DNA of 64,000 nucleotides from the NCBI GenBank assembly GCA_035578175.1, contig JAQMRL010000012.1, forward strand, positions 17,959,715 through 18,023,714. Reading direction: 5' to 3'. Source of the stretch: Catonia carolina (lineage: Eukaryota; Arthropoda; Insecta; Hemiptera; Achilidae). Every line of letters begins with the position of its first letter. Position 1 is the first letter of the stretch. The notes under the pieces are model-generated. The model was not told the origin of the DNA. It was given only the letters and a program-made list of their open reading frames with translations, and did not search any database. Made by a program: the position numbers and the translations under genes. Below are positions 1 to 10,680 of the stretch, piece by piece.

Positions 1-366
1 GAAATGTACATTGAAGTAAAATTACAGACTTCAGTTCAACCGACAACAAAATACACTTTGCCTTTTCTTTATCCGTGAACATAGTCTAACGAAATCAAAG
101 CAGCAACACAAAACCTTATATTGTAGTTAGAACTGCTGTTACACAAACTTTTTTGTTGGAAGCTATCAGAACTAACAATAAAACATCTCAAAATTTTCCT
201 ATTGTCTTGGTCTGAGTTACTGCAACCCACAATTCTTTTATGATGACACTGTATAAGAAATATATTTCAGGAAAAATTTGGTACGAACAAGAACTATAAT
301 TATTCTGAATTTATTGATTATTTAGTAAAAATCCATATTTATTTGCTTTTAATGGTTGATTTCCAG

Positions 367-502
367 GAGGCGGAAACTTAATACGGGATCTCAGCATGCT
401 GAGAAACAGAGCTGCTTACTTTGCTAGACAACAACGATTAAATCTGGACTCACTGACAGGAGATACTTTTGGTCAAAACAAGAGATTTGATTCATATCCA
501 AG
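367..502 (+). CDS. orcokinin precursor, penultimate coding exon (partial gene)
   Basis: Internal exon of a neuropeptide prohormone; orcokinins are secreted, Lys/Arg-processed arthropod peptides. The exon follows a TTGATTTCCAG acceptor and ends AG before a GTAAGT donor. Only one frame is open: two bases, 44 codons, then two bases carried over the junction. It encodes a basic stretch, then NLDSLTGDTFGQN followed by KR, then FDSYP. The NLDSLTG-type spacer is typical of insect orcokinin precursors, as I recall them. The leftover bases AG join the first T of the exon at 28264 to make Ser with an open frame throughout, so the two exons are phase-compatible. Signal peptide and start codon lie upstream of the window. 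The acceptor could also be the AG at 368-369, which would remove one codon. Confidence 0.82.
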
Positions 503-551
503 GTAAGTTTTAACTGTAGTTTTAATGTAATATTAAAGCAAAACTTCAAGA

Positions 552-625
552 AACGACCACCTCTCTAGACGACAACCTCTTTTAGACGGACATCTCTTAT
601 AGATGATACCCTACTTTTGGTGACC
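552..625. repeat. short degenerate tandem repeat, period about 18 bp
   Basis: Consecutive units built on ACGACAACCTCTTTTAG, such as CGACCACCTCTCTAGA, CGACAACCTCTTTTAGA and CGGACATCTCTTATAGA. The motif resembles subterminal repeats of pogo/Tigger-like DNA transposons, so this may be the remnant of such an end. No partner end was found. Confidence 0.4.
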
Positions 626-667
626 ACTTCCAGAACCTACTAGGGTTTATAAAAACCAAAAAATTCT

Positions 668-893
668 GGTATCCAACACTCACATTACTTTCTCTTGTAA
701 ATATATAATGAAAAATATAACCTATGTTTAATCATTAGTAGACAATATAGATTAAAAAACCTATCCTAATACTTATCATAAGTAAATGACGCAAAATAAA
801 AATCAACCTCTGTAGAACTTAAAAACAGGGAAATAAATAATTGATACTAAACTATAGACTCTGTTGAAAAATTACTTAACAGTTGTAATTTTG
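668..893 (+). repeat. family H fragment (5' part)
   Basis: Matches the 5' part of the full copy at 5845-6785: decayed terminal hairpin, ACTTTCTCTTG, the 'AAGTAAATGACGCAAAATAAAAATCAACCTC' type segment, and the start of the internal unit. Confidence 0.7.
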
Positions 894-1028
894 TTTTACT
901 TTCTCTTGCCTAAATGAATTCATAGGAAGGAAAGTATTGTTTTCACGTCAATTTTAAAAAATCGAGTTTTCACCGATTTACCTTATCGGACACCCTGAAC
1001 CCACAAAACATGTTTTTAGAGATTGGTC

Positions 1029-1062
<34 letters not shown>

Positions 1063-1195
1063 CGTGCGTGTGTATGTGTGTGTTCGTGTGTGTGTGTGCG
1101 TGCGTATGTGTGTGTGTGTGTGTGCGTGCGTATGTGTGTGTGTGTGCGTGCGTGTGTGGGTGTGGGTGTGTGTGTGCGTGTGTGTGTGTGAGTAA
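894..1195 (-). repeat. family H 3' end with expanded (TG)n microsatellite
   Basis: Begins TTTACTTTCTCTTGCC, then the terminal hairpin, then GGAAAGTATTGTTTTCA and the invariant lead-in GTTTTTAGAGATTGGTCTG to a TG/CG-rich microsatellite at about 1027-1195. The apparent Cys/Val and Thr/His reading frames here are translations of the repeat. Confidence 0.8.
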
Positions 1196-1395
1196 AATTT
1201 TTTCATAAAATCCACCAAATTTCACTGTTTAGTTAACGACACGCAGAATATATCAGAGTAACTTCTATTCAAGTGTTATACACTCTAGGATTACCTACCA
1301 AATACGTTCTACCACTTGTTAGAGATCTTTCGGGTACTGAATGAAACTGAAATTATTTTCTGTTACTGCAGAATATTTACACGCGCTCTTTTTCA

Positions 1396-1895
1396 AATCA
1401 CAAAGTTGCTAACTACTGTGTTGTTTCTCTTTCCATAATTCGAAAAATAAAAAAGGAAATTGACGGCGTGAAGAAGGTATTCTTCAACAGTTTTGTTGAC
1501 ACCTGGTAAAAAAAGTAAGCGGTTAGGTAGAGACTAGTGAGACTGGTAGTGAAGACGCCGGTGACAGCGACAGTAAAGAAGACGATTTATTCGTGAGAAA
1601 TTTGTTCCAATGGAATAAGATAGCTGGTATTTACAGTAAATCAAACATTTCTAGTTATGTAATTAAGCTATAGGCAACATTACAGATCACATTTATTTCT
1701 TTTAAGGTTTATAAAGAAAACCTTTTCTCGGAATAAACCACAGCTTACAAAATGTATATGTAGAAACTGCACGGTAGTGAAATGTACGAGTAGTGTCTCA
1801 CTGCTGAGGTTGGCAGCACTTGCAAATGTTCACTTCTCTTCTTCACAACCCATTCATACGCAAAAGGCAGTCTCGTGAATCCAGTATCTATATCA
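1396..1895 (+). repeat. dispersed repeat C, copy 1 (possible transposase N-terminus)
   Basis: About 85-90% similar by eye to 46505-46970. In the second copy one frame reads NYCNVSLSTIRKIKKEIKD, which looks like a helix-turn-helix found at the start of many transposases, followed by a stop. This copy carries the same segment with substitutions. No terminal repeats were recognised. Confidence 0.55.
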
Positions 1896-2406
1896 TTCTT
1901 TTCGGAAATCGATCGTATAAAATGCAACTGAGCAATGCTCAGTAACTCGGTACTAAGAACATTAGCAATGTAATTTATTTTACTATCAATGCATAATTTT
2001 ATTTCCTTTATAGATAGACGGATAGCTCTTACAGAAAACACCAGAAAGAATAAACTACAGTATAACAACTACATAGAAAAGAAAAAGTAGAATACAACAC
2101 TTTGAAACCAACAAGTATTCTTCAGATTTCCGATCAACAATCGAACTTGAAGTACTGTACTTTAATTGAAGTATCCCGTCGTCTTTTCATCCCAAACACT
2201 TACTGGTTAGTTTCAAGACGGAATTCTCTTTAGATATCTAAAACAACCACTTACGTCATCGGTCTCATCCATTTTCAATGACCCACATTCTTTTAAACTT
2301 GAAAATCCACAAGAATGTAATTTTCAACGATATACTTTTCCAGGAATAAGGAAACCTTTTTACTTAAATATTACAATAAAACTTGTACGATAGTGATCTA
2401 AACAAT
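1896..2406. other. no recognised feature
   Basis: AT-rich unique-looking sequence; a 107-codon minus-strand reading frame across 1745-2068 has no recognisable domain and partly overlaps repeat C. Confidence 0.4.
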
Positions 2407-2658
2407 CTAGCTTGAATCACTCACAAGACTTCCTCTTACCAATGTAAATAATAATAAATTATATTGCCTGGCAGACGGCCTCTAGGTCATGTCATAAGTG
2501 AATACAGTAGTAAATTGATTTATTTTATTTTATTATATTATTTTTTTTATTTTTTTTATTTTTTTCTTTGTAGTTAATGTATAGTATTAAGTGTATTTTG
2601 TAAGGTAAATGTATGTAATATTGACAGTATAATAAAATTCACTATTATTATTATTATT

Positions 2659-2695
<37 letters not shown>

Positions 2696-3340
2696 TATAT
2701 GTTTAATCATGTGTGAATGACCCTAAATGAATTTCTGTAGGACTTAAAAAACGGAAAATCACTAATTGACGCTAAACTAAGCTCTGTAGAAAGAAATGCT
2801 TAATAAAAGTTGTAGGGTTTTTAATTTTCTATAACTTTAATTATATACATCTTTCGTAAAATACGCACTAAGACCACAATCTTAAAAATTTCAAATCTGT
2901 ACCCCGATTTTGATGACCAAAAAAATACAAAAAAGCTACAAATTTTCGCTAAACTAAGCGTTGTAGAAAAAAATTATGTAACGTTTTTATTTTCCAACAA
3001 CTTTAACTATATACAGTTTTTCCTTAAAATGCATATAAAGGTCGCAATCATAAAAAAACAGTTTCTACCACGAGAGCACAGCCTCCCTAAGAATTTCAGC
3101 AAAAATGGCGCTTACTCTATCTTACAGAGAATTTAAAATATAGTAGAATAAATGAGACGATTTTGAAAATAATCGTAGGAGCTGTTTTTGAGAAAAACGC
3201 AAAAATTGAACAATTTCACGAATAAACTTCCGGTTGACCGATTCTTATGAAAATATTCTTGTCGGGTCCCCTAGTAGTACCTAACTGAAGTTTCAAGTTT
3301 AAATTTCGTACAATATTCTGTTGTAAAGATATTTTATTTA
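2407..3340 (+). repeat. family H copy, interrupted
   Basis: 5' end at about 2411 (GAATCACTCACAAGACTTCC), interrupted by a LINE tail at 2462-2690, then resumes with AATCATGTGTGAATGA and runs through both internal units, the GAGAGCACAGCCT segment and the 'ACTTCCGGTTGACCGATT' segment. It stops before the microsatellite part. Confidence 0.75.
2462..2690 (+). mobile_element. 5'-truncated LINE 3' end with (ATT)n/(AAT)n tail
   Basis: Non-coding segment with GACAGTATAATAAAATTCAC followed by trinucleotide repeats. It is bracketed by AATAATAAATTATAT on both sides (about 2447-2461 and 2686-2700), which looks like a target-site duplication, although the AAT repeats blur the right edge. It interrupts a family H copy. 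Confidence 0.5.
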
Positions 3341-4642
3341 AATGACGACACATAAAGATATGTGTCTCTGGTATGTTATCTGATATGTGACACTGTCTTA
3401 AATTCTCTACAATTTTTATTGTGAAAAATAATTTGCTCTTTGTCCATTTAACAAAGTTATTGGGCATCAAACGTAGAAGACTGTATTTTTCTACTAAGAT
3501 TTTTTGCATATTTCATCCTTTTTCTTAAAAACTGCTAACACTACAGCTTCCAGACTGGTGTTCATTCGATTTTTAAGAAATTTTCCATATAAATCCACCA
3601 TATTTTTCGCAAAAAGTAGCTCCCAAAAATACTGTATCATTGTATTTCACCATGGGAACTGAAATCGGGGCGACATATTTCGCTAGCTGTAACTCGGTAA
3701 TGAAGCGTTTGTGGACATCTATGTTTATATTATGAACTTGTTTTCTTATTTTTAGCTCTACAACCATGTACTAAATTATTTTACCATAATTTATAATCAT
3801 TCTGTACATTGTTATGTACCGTCAAATATTGATGGTATTTGTGGTTGCAATGTGGATCCCAAGATTTTAAAAAATGTTATAATTCATCAATATTATCGTC
3901 AATATCGCGATACGTATTGAGCGTCTAAGATTTACGCGATCCATTTGCGAACGAAGACTTGTTTATAGTCTGTATCTTAACATATAAGTGTAAGTTTTAG
4001 GGGTTAATTTTACTGACTCGTACAGTATATATTTTATTTTAATTTCTGACTGATATTAAAATCTTTATAATGGAGAATATTAAGAAGAGCGAAAGTAATC
4101 CTGATAATTTTAAGTTCTCAAACGATCTTCCCGTAGCGTAATACTGTAATGTAATTGCTAAATTTTCTTTAGCTAAAGGTAATTTTCTCATTACTGTGTC
4201 TGTTTTAGTTATAAATGGGTCAACCATTTGAAGAAAGTTAGTTTTTCAAAACACGCATCAGGCATACGGAAGTAATTTTTTTAATCTTCTGCGCCTGTCA
4301 ATCGAATTTCAATTAATAAATTTAAATGCATGAACTTATACCGTTTTCGTAGCCAATCTTTCACCCATCGCTTACGCTCAACTCTTCTTTTTAACGCGAC
4401 AGCGATCAAAATTGTTGCACAAGCCTTTCTTTTGTTAATGTCCATCATTAAATGTTTAGTTTACTGAGCTGTGATTCGCAGAACGATAATATTGATGTGC
4501 GATCCATATTGATTTTGTAGTGTCATGCTTAATTTCTAACCATCGATCGAGATTGAAAAAAATGTCGCGATCCGTATTGCACATGTAAGGTCCGCCATTG
4601 AAGGAGGTTCTGACGTAGTCTTTACATTAAATACCGTGTATT
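3341..4642. other. no recognised feature
   Basis: AT-rich; short reading frames at 3573-3767 and 4039-4227 have no family signature. Confidence 0.4.
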
Positions 4643-4824
4643 ATTTTTACTTTTATTTATTTATTTGTTTAAAGTCGCATCAACTGCTTGGTCATTAGCG
4701 ACTACGGTGGAGTATGTAACTTTAACTGTGGGATTTGAAACGTGAAAATTTCCAAACCGGGAATCGAACCCGGAACCTCCGCGTGGCAGGCCAATGCGCT
4801 AACCACTACGCTACGGAGGCGGCC
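4643..4824 (-). mobile_element. tRNA-Gly-derived SINE
   Basis: On the minus strand: GCCTCCGTAGCGTAGTGG (A-box region), then CCTGCCACGCGGAGG and GGGTTCGATTCCCGG (B box), closely matching tRNA-Gly(GCC). The SINE body follows, with GTCGCTAATGACCAAGCAGT and TGATGCGAC near the tail. A perfect 10-bp target-site duplication ACCGTGTATT lies at 4633-4642 and 4825-4834. This is not a cellular tRNA gene. Confidence 0.9.
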
Positions 4825-4834
4825 ACCGTGTATT

Positions 4835-5452
4835 TGTTTACTATAATATCATCTGTTATTATTTAATTTATTTGTGTACCATAATCATCTGTTATTTTTT
4901 ATTACATCTGTAGTCAGCCCATTGTTCAAATTACATTTCATTTATTTAGCGTGTTAACGATTTTTGCAAATATGGGATCTAGCGCAATTGATTTGTAGAC
5001 TCTAAAACCCCTACAAACGAATTCTCAAGAAAAACGTTACAACCGTTTTTGAGAACTTTATGACGTACAAACACACGTACGCCAAGTTGTATTATTATAG
5101 GATTATGTTGTTTTTCACATTACATTGTTTACTCATGATTTAACATAGGTTATGCCCAACCATTATTTACATTGAAAATTGAAAAAAATTTTTTTGTTAC
5201 ATTTCTATTTGGAATGAACCGAAATGTAACAAAAAAATTTAAGGAAGTAAAAATACATTTGTATTATAGGAACAGAAGTTCGTTTATATATTTGTTATGA
5301 ACGCTGTAGTTTAAAAACAAAACGAACTATGTAAAATATGTTTTTTATTAAAAATGTAGTAGAAAATAAACAGTATTGTAAGGGCGGGGAGAGATAAACC
5401 AAGTAATGTTGTACATTGTTGACTGTAAATGGAATAGATGTCTTTTATAGTA
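4835..5452. other. mostly unrecognised; small family H scrap
   Basis: About 5095-5175 matches the 5' end of family H on the minus strand (TTGTTTACTCATGATTTAAC). The rest is AT-rich with no recognised feature. Confidence 0.4.
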
Positions 5453-5612
5453 TGCGATTTCATTTTACGCTAAAATTTTCCGGAGCACTAGCGTAAATTG
5501 AGAATGCCTACATTTGGGGGGGGGGGGTTACGCCTAAAAAAAAGTAGTAACTTACATTCTCAATTTACGCGAAAGTTGCGGAAAGTTTTCACGTAAAATT
5601 AAATCGCGTATA
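5453..5612. mobile_element. fold-back MITE with G12 centre
   Basis: Arms pair imperfectly: left ...ATTTTACGCTAAAATTTTCC and GCGTAAATTGAGAATG, right CATTCTCAATTTACGC and GGAAAGTTTTCACGTAAAAT. The spacer contains a run of 12 G (5516-5527). TA dinucleotides flank the arms. Confidence 0.6.
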
Positions 5613-5844
5613 TTAAGCTTCACATCTAAGGGAGCAGTTCTGTCAAAAATCTGGAGTGAAATACTTGCAAGACTTTTTCTTGCCTATATAAATTTTGAAA
5701 AATTAACCTAATTTTAATGTTACGTATTTTAACATAACCTAACTACTCGCAAGGCAACACCATGTAGAACGGAAGAAGCAAAACAACAAATAAAATTTGG
5801 CACAAAATATAATTTTTAATCAAAACTAAAATAATTTATATTAC
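5613..5844. other. degraded family H-like ends
   Basis: A degenerate terminal segment (GGAGTGAAATACTTGCAAGAC and TTTTTCTTGCC) occurs near 5652, just upstream of the full copy. Confidence 0.35.
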
Positions 5845-6785
5845 AAAAATCGTTGTGAAACACTCACACGACTTTCTCTTGCCAATACAAATAATAAACA
5901 ATATAATATAAAATTAGTAATAAAACATTACAAATAAACAAAAAAACTAACCTCACAAAACATAACCTGATTTTAATCATGAGTGAATGATGCAAATGAA
6001 AATCAAACTCAGTTTGACTTTAAAATACGAAAAATCACTCTTTCACGCTAAACTAGGCTCTGTAGAGAAAAATGTTTTAAATAAAAGTTATAGATCTTTT
6101 AATTTCGTATAAATTTGATTTAATAGGCCTACATTTGTCGTAAAATGCATACTAAGGCCGAAATCTTAAAAAATTCTGTTTTTTTACGATTTTCCTAAAA
6201 AAACAGAAAATCACTAACTACCGCTAAACTAAGCGTTATACAAAATGTTTGAAATGAAAGTTGTAGATTTTTAAATTATTTATAACTTTTATTATATACA
6301 CTTTTGCCCTAAAATGCATTTTAAGACCGCAATCTTTAAAAAAAAAAACAGTTTTTTACGAGAGCACAGCCTTCCCAAGAATTTCAGTCATGGCGCCTAC
6401 CTTACCTTGTAGAGCATAAACAATTTAGTAAATGAGGCGATTTTTAAAAAAACCTTAAGAGCTGTTTTTTGAGAAAATCGCAAAAAAGTGAAAAATGACA
6501 CGAATAAACTACTTTCCGGTTAGCCGATTTTGATGAAAATGTTCGTCTCTGGTTCTCTAGTAGGTCCTAACGTAAGTTACAAGTTTCAACTTCGTACGAT
6601 TTTCCGTTCATGAGATATTTTGTTCACACACTCACACACGCAGATCAATCGCTAGAAACATGTTTTTTGGGTTCAAGGGGTCTGAAAACGTGTATATCCA
6701 ATGAAAACTCAATTTCGAAAATTTGACATGAAAACAATTCTTTCCTTTTTATTTATTCATATATATAGCTAAGAGAAAGTAAAAA
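5845..6785 (+). repeat. family H, essentially full-length copy
   Basis: Order of parts: 5' hairpin TGTGAAACACTCACAC; ACTTTCTCTTGCC; a T-rich leader; two ~175-bp units (each with CGCTAAACTARGC..., TTGTAGAT..., AAAATGCATACTAAGGCC); GAGAGCACAGCCTTCC; a GTAAATGAGGCGATTTT segment; a short CA microsatellite at about 6625; GATCAATCGCTAGAAACATG; and the 3' hairpin ending AAGAGAAAGTAAAA. No coding capacity seen. Confidence 0.85.
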
Positions 6786-6817
6786 TATAATTAACATTTG
6801 CCACATATAACAATAAA

Positions 6818-7076
6818 AAACTGGTGTGATACACTCAAACAACTTTCTCTCGCCAATGAAAATATGAACATTATTTACCCTTTGTTAAATCATTAGTAAA
6901 CAATGTAAAATGTAAAACAAATCTCAATTTGAGTCTTTAGTAAATGACGCAAAATGAAAACCAACATCTCTTCCACTTAAAAATATAAAACTTCACTAAC
7001 CGACGCTAAAAACTGTAAAAAAATCCTTAAAATAAAAGTTCTAGGTTTTTTTTTTTCCTATAACTTTAATTGTATA
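6818..7076 (+). repeat. family H fragment (5' part)
   Basis: CTGGTGTGATACACTCAAAC, then ACTTTCTCTCGCC, then part of the first internal unit; adjoins the preceding full copy in the same orientation. Confidence 0.7.
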
Positions 7077-7099
7077 GTTCACAGCTAGTGCACCATTGT

Positions 7100-7770
7100 C
7101 TCTCCGAAAACACAAGCTTACAGGTTGTTTGTCAAGTGTTGTTTGCACGTCCTGTAGAAGTTCCTACTGTTGTTTTTCGTGGAGTCTGACTCAATGCCTT
7201 GAATTTCTTCCCATATTTGATTTCTCTTGACTCGTCAGAGTGTTTTTACTGTCTGTTTTCGAACTTTGTTATACACTATAAGTTTTCCTTTCGTTGTATC
7301 TGAGTACCAAGGTTTGAAGGCCGTTCTCCTCTTGTCGATTGCTTCGTCACAGCCTTAAGTCCACCATCGTACTTCGTGTTCTACACAGCGGTGCCAATTC
7401 ATTGGAAATGTCAACCTTGCTGCTGCGGATTCCTTCCCAGGCTTCTAGTATCCTTTCTTGAAATAATCTTTGAAATTTTGACTTAACGCTTCAGCTTTCT
7501 GTGATAAATCCTAATTATTTTCTTCTGAGAGAGTCTTTTTTTGTTTAGTGGGAGAGGCTTAAATTTTATACGGGTAAAGTAGTGGTCCGAGTCGAGAATG
7601 GCACCTTTCCTCACTTGCACGTTCATAATTTCCTTTGGGTTTTGTTTTGAGATTGCAACGTGATCTATTTGGAATTCACTAAGTTTTCTGTAACTGCAGG
7701 AAGGTGACAATCTCGACTCGGACCATTACTTTGACCCGTAATATAAAATTTAAGCCTCTACCTCTGAAAA
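7100..7770 (-). pseudogene. LINE fragment: end of endonuclease domain and linker
   Basis: A 75-codon minus-strand frame (7483-7710) contains FQIDHVAISKQNPKEI and DSDHYFTRIKFKPL. The IDHVLIS...SDHY pattern is the C-terminal part of the LINE AP-like endonuclease, with SDH the usual catalytic tripeptide. Further minus-strand sequence to about 7100 reads LFQERILEAWEGI and similar linker motifs but is broken by stops. The endonuclease tip is duplicated in inverted orientation (7551-7609 and 7699-7758). Confidence 0.6.
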
Positions 7771-8465
7771 AATATATATATAACCCTATAAACTGAAGTT
7801 AGATGGAAATGGTATTAAAATTTTACATGATTTAAATGCAAAAGTTACAATTTTCCAAAATTTTCGGGGTGGTATCTCAACGATGCCATCGTCTATTATT
7901 TTAAATTTTTTCTAGATGGATCCAGTATTAGTATACGAACAAATAAAATTTATTTTAACAGAATAAAGTTAATTTGTTAATTTTAATTATTTAATTCACC
8001 GCGTTAATTATAAGATATAAATTTCCAATTTATTAGCGTCATTGAAAATTTAAAGATTATTTATTTAATTAAATGGCATTTAAAATGCATTAATGAACAC
8101 AAACATTACTATTTATATTAGAAGTAAAATTAATTAAATTTGAAATAATTAATTGAAGTAATTGAAATAACTATTCAAGAGTCTAATTACACCGTTTTGT
8201 TTATCGTTCGTTTGAAATTTCTAATTGAAATTTTACGCCAACTATGAAAACAATAATTATATTTAGTAAGGATTATTTCCTTCTGGTTATATTATGCTAA
8301 AATGTGTAAAACACACAATACCAAATCCATCGGTCGACAGAACGCGTTCAATTGTAGAATCTTTTTTCTCCCACTCCTTCCCCTTCTTCACATTCTCATT
8401 TTCCTTCTCCTCCTGATTTTTCCTCTTTCTCCACCTCCTTCTCCTTTCCATAACTAATTAAAAAC
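7771..8465. other. no recognised feature
   Basis: Very AT-rich, with a C/T-rich stretch near 8370-8450. Confidence 0.4.
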
Positions 8466-8469
8466 AAAT

Positions 8470-8540
8470 TAAATATAACACTCACCTCAGAGTATTACAG
8501 AGTAATACTCTGAGGTGAGGTGAGTGTTATATTTAATTAG
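8470..8540. repeat. strong palindrome
   Basis: AATATAACACTCACC...TCAGAGTATTAC pairs with GTAATACTCTGA...GGTGAGTGTTATATT with almost no loop. The right half plus TTTTGTTTTGGCTGTTCATT recurs at 56075-56115. Confidence 0.7.
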
Positions 8541-8626
8541 TTTTGTTTTGGCTGTTCATTATATATCATATATGCAGTGTTGTAAACAAAGGAAAAATAA
8601 TGTTTAATAAAATCACATAATATATA

Positions 8627-8818
8627 TATCGAAATATCGTACAAAGGTGAAACTTGAAGCTTAAGGTAGGTACCACTAGAGGACCCTACGAGAACAGTTT
8701 CATCAAAATTGGTCGACTGGAAGTAATAGTTAATCCGTGCGACTTTTTTAAAAGCATCTCCGACTTCTTTTTAAATCCCGTCATTTACTACGTTTTTTAT
8801 GCTCCATGAGACAGGGTA
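8627..8818 (-). repeat. family H fragment
   Basis: Reverse copy of the region between the microsatellite and the second unit (GTACCACTAGAGGACCC, then TGCTCCATGAGACAGGG). Confidence 0.65.
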
Positions 8819-8834
8819 TTGCCCTTAACAACGA

Positions 8835-9316
8835 GGTGGAGTGTTAAATATCTTCCACTCGATCTGCTAGTTCCAGGGCAACAGAAAATAGTTTTGTTTC
8901 TTATCACATGGTCAGCCATTTACTTGACTGAAGCATTTAAGAACAGAAGTGGAAGAGGTGTGAAAGACACTATTGAGAGTTATCTCCTCTGATAGTAATC
9001 AATTTCATTATACAGCCACACCCTTTCGAGAGTGAAGTCAACGTGTCATTTGCAGGATGGTTTACCATTACCTTCATTACTGAGTTGAAAGTATGCTTAT
9101 CAGCATGCTGTTCTTTCTAAAAGGCATCTACTTTCCACCCTGCAAATGACACCTTCACTTCATTTACCACAAAGTCTAGCTGTATAATGAAATTCATTAC
9201 TCTCAGAGGAGATAACTGTGACTAGTGTCGTTTGCATCTGTACCTCTTCTGTTCTTAAATGCTTCAGTCATATAATTGGCTGACCAAGTGATAAGAAACA
9301 AAACTATTTTTAAAGT
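8835..9316. repeat. repeat B, inverted duplicated copy
   Basis: Two oppositely oriented copies of repeat B: arms of about 176-180 bp (8885-9060 and 9136-9315) around a ~75-bp spacer. Compare single copies at 9390-9755, 13885-14275 and 51025-51430. Confidence 0.75.
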
Positions 9317-9389
9317 GAGTTAATCTTTTCTTTTCTTTTAAATTCAACAATTTTTAACAATCGAACATGTTGTTAATTAGATCATCAGC

Positions 9390-9755
9390 TAAAAGGCTGG
9401 TTTGAACCTCTATAGGCTTTACTAAGTAAAATAAAGAGTGAGGTGGTTAATCATTGCCTTCATCACATAGAAAAAATGTGCTTATCAGACCCTCCAAAAA
9501 GCATCTACTTTTTACACCCAGAAAATTACACCTTTACTTCATTCACCACAGAGTCTAGCTGTATAATGAAATTAAATACTCCCAAAGGAGATAACTGTGA
9601 CTAGTGTCTTTTACACCTCTACCTCTTCTGTTTTTAAATGCTTCAGTCATATAATTGGCTGACCATGCGATAAGAAACAAAAATTTTTTTTGTAGCCCTG
9701 AATCTAGCAGATCGAGTGCAAATAATTTAACACTCCACTTGCCTGTTATGGACAA
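9390..9755 (+). repeat. repeat B copy
   Basis: Starts near AAAGGCTGGTTTGAACCTC and ends ACACTCCACTTGCC. The start forms a small hairpin (CAGCCGAAAGGCTG in other copies) followed by a B-box-like GGTTTGAACC. Unclassified ~400-bp family; it could be a SINE. The frames at 9555-9755 and 9655-9852 are translations of it. Confidence 0.65.
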
Positions 9756-10389
9756 CTATCTAACTTACTTTACATTAAATTTTAAATATAAAACTGCTGA
9801 TACAAATATTTCAAAACATAAATTAATTCTTACACTTAACTCTGAATATTAATTAAATTAGTTTAAATAAAAATAATTAAATAAAAAAAATTAAAATAAT
9901 TTTTTTAGTAAATTTCAACAGCTGTACTGTTACATAGTTGAAGTTAAATAATTTATTTAAATTTATTATTTTGTAAAAAAAATAATTATTATAAGTTTAA
10001 AGAAATTCTACTTTATATTTTAATAGAACCAGATTCCGAAATATTCTAGGCTTAAATGTTACAAAACGTTTTATATTTACTGAACTAATGCTCAAATCGA
10101 TCTATTTTGTCCGGAACACTATATTTTAAATCCTGAGCAAAGTCCCCAAAATTTTATTTCGGTATCTATCTTTATTATTTGAACGTTATTGTATGTTTTA
10201 GATACTGTTTGAACAGATAAAAAGTTCAGTCACTGTCTTTCTTTACATTAAAACGAAATCACCATCAAATGTCAACAATCTAAAAAAAGTAATAATGTTA
10301 GACTACCTACAAATCTTTTGTAAATACAAAAAAGAACATTGTTTGGAAATACACTATAAATTATCACTGATGTTCTAAATAATATTATC
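9756..10389. other. no recognised feature
   Basis: Extremely AT-rich. Confidence 0.4.
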
Positions 10390-10680
10390 TTTACTTTCTC
10401 TTTCCCTATATGAATATATAGAAAAGAAAAGTATTGTTTTCATGTAGATTTATCGAAATCGAGTTTTCACCGGAAATTCACGTTTTCAGGTTACCTGAAC
10501 CCCAAAAAGTTAGGTTTCACTACAAGACCCGACACAAACATTTTCATTAAAACCGGTCAACCGGAAGTAACCGTTTATTCGTTAAATGCATCACTTTTTT
10601 GTGACTTTCTCAAAAATGGTTCCTACGACTTTTTTTAAAAAATCGCCTTAGTTGCTAAATTTTGTATCTTCTACAAGTTA
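10390..10680 (-). repeat. family H fragment (3' end)
   Basis: TTTACTTTCTCTTTCCC hairpin, then GTATTGTTTTCATG, then a copy deleted across the microsatellite, stopping at the second-unit boundary. Confidence 0.75.

Noticed and set aside
970..1225. Cys/Val- and Thr/His-repeat reading frames on both strands
   Set aside because: Translations of a TG/CG microsatellite inside family H; no start context and no conserved protein.
4725..4820. Possible tRNA-Gly gene
   Set aside because: The tRNA-like part has an attached SINE body, diverged stems and flanking target duplication; similar copies at 25.2 and 48.6 kb. It is a SINE head.
9555..9852. Overlapping frames on both strands
   Set aside because: Lie in repeat B; the same sequence recurs without preserved frames in other copies.
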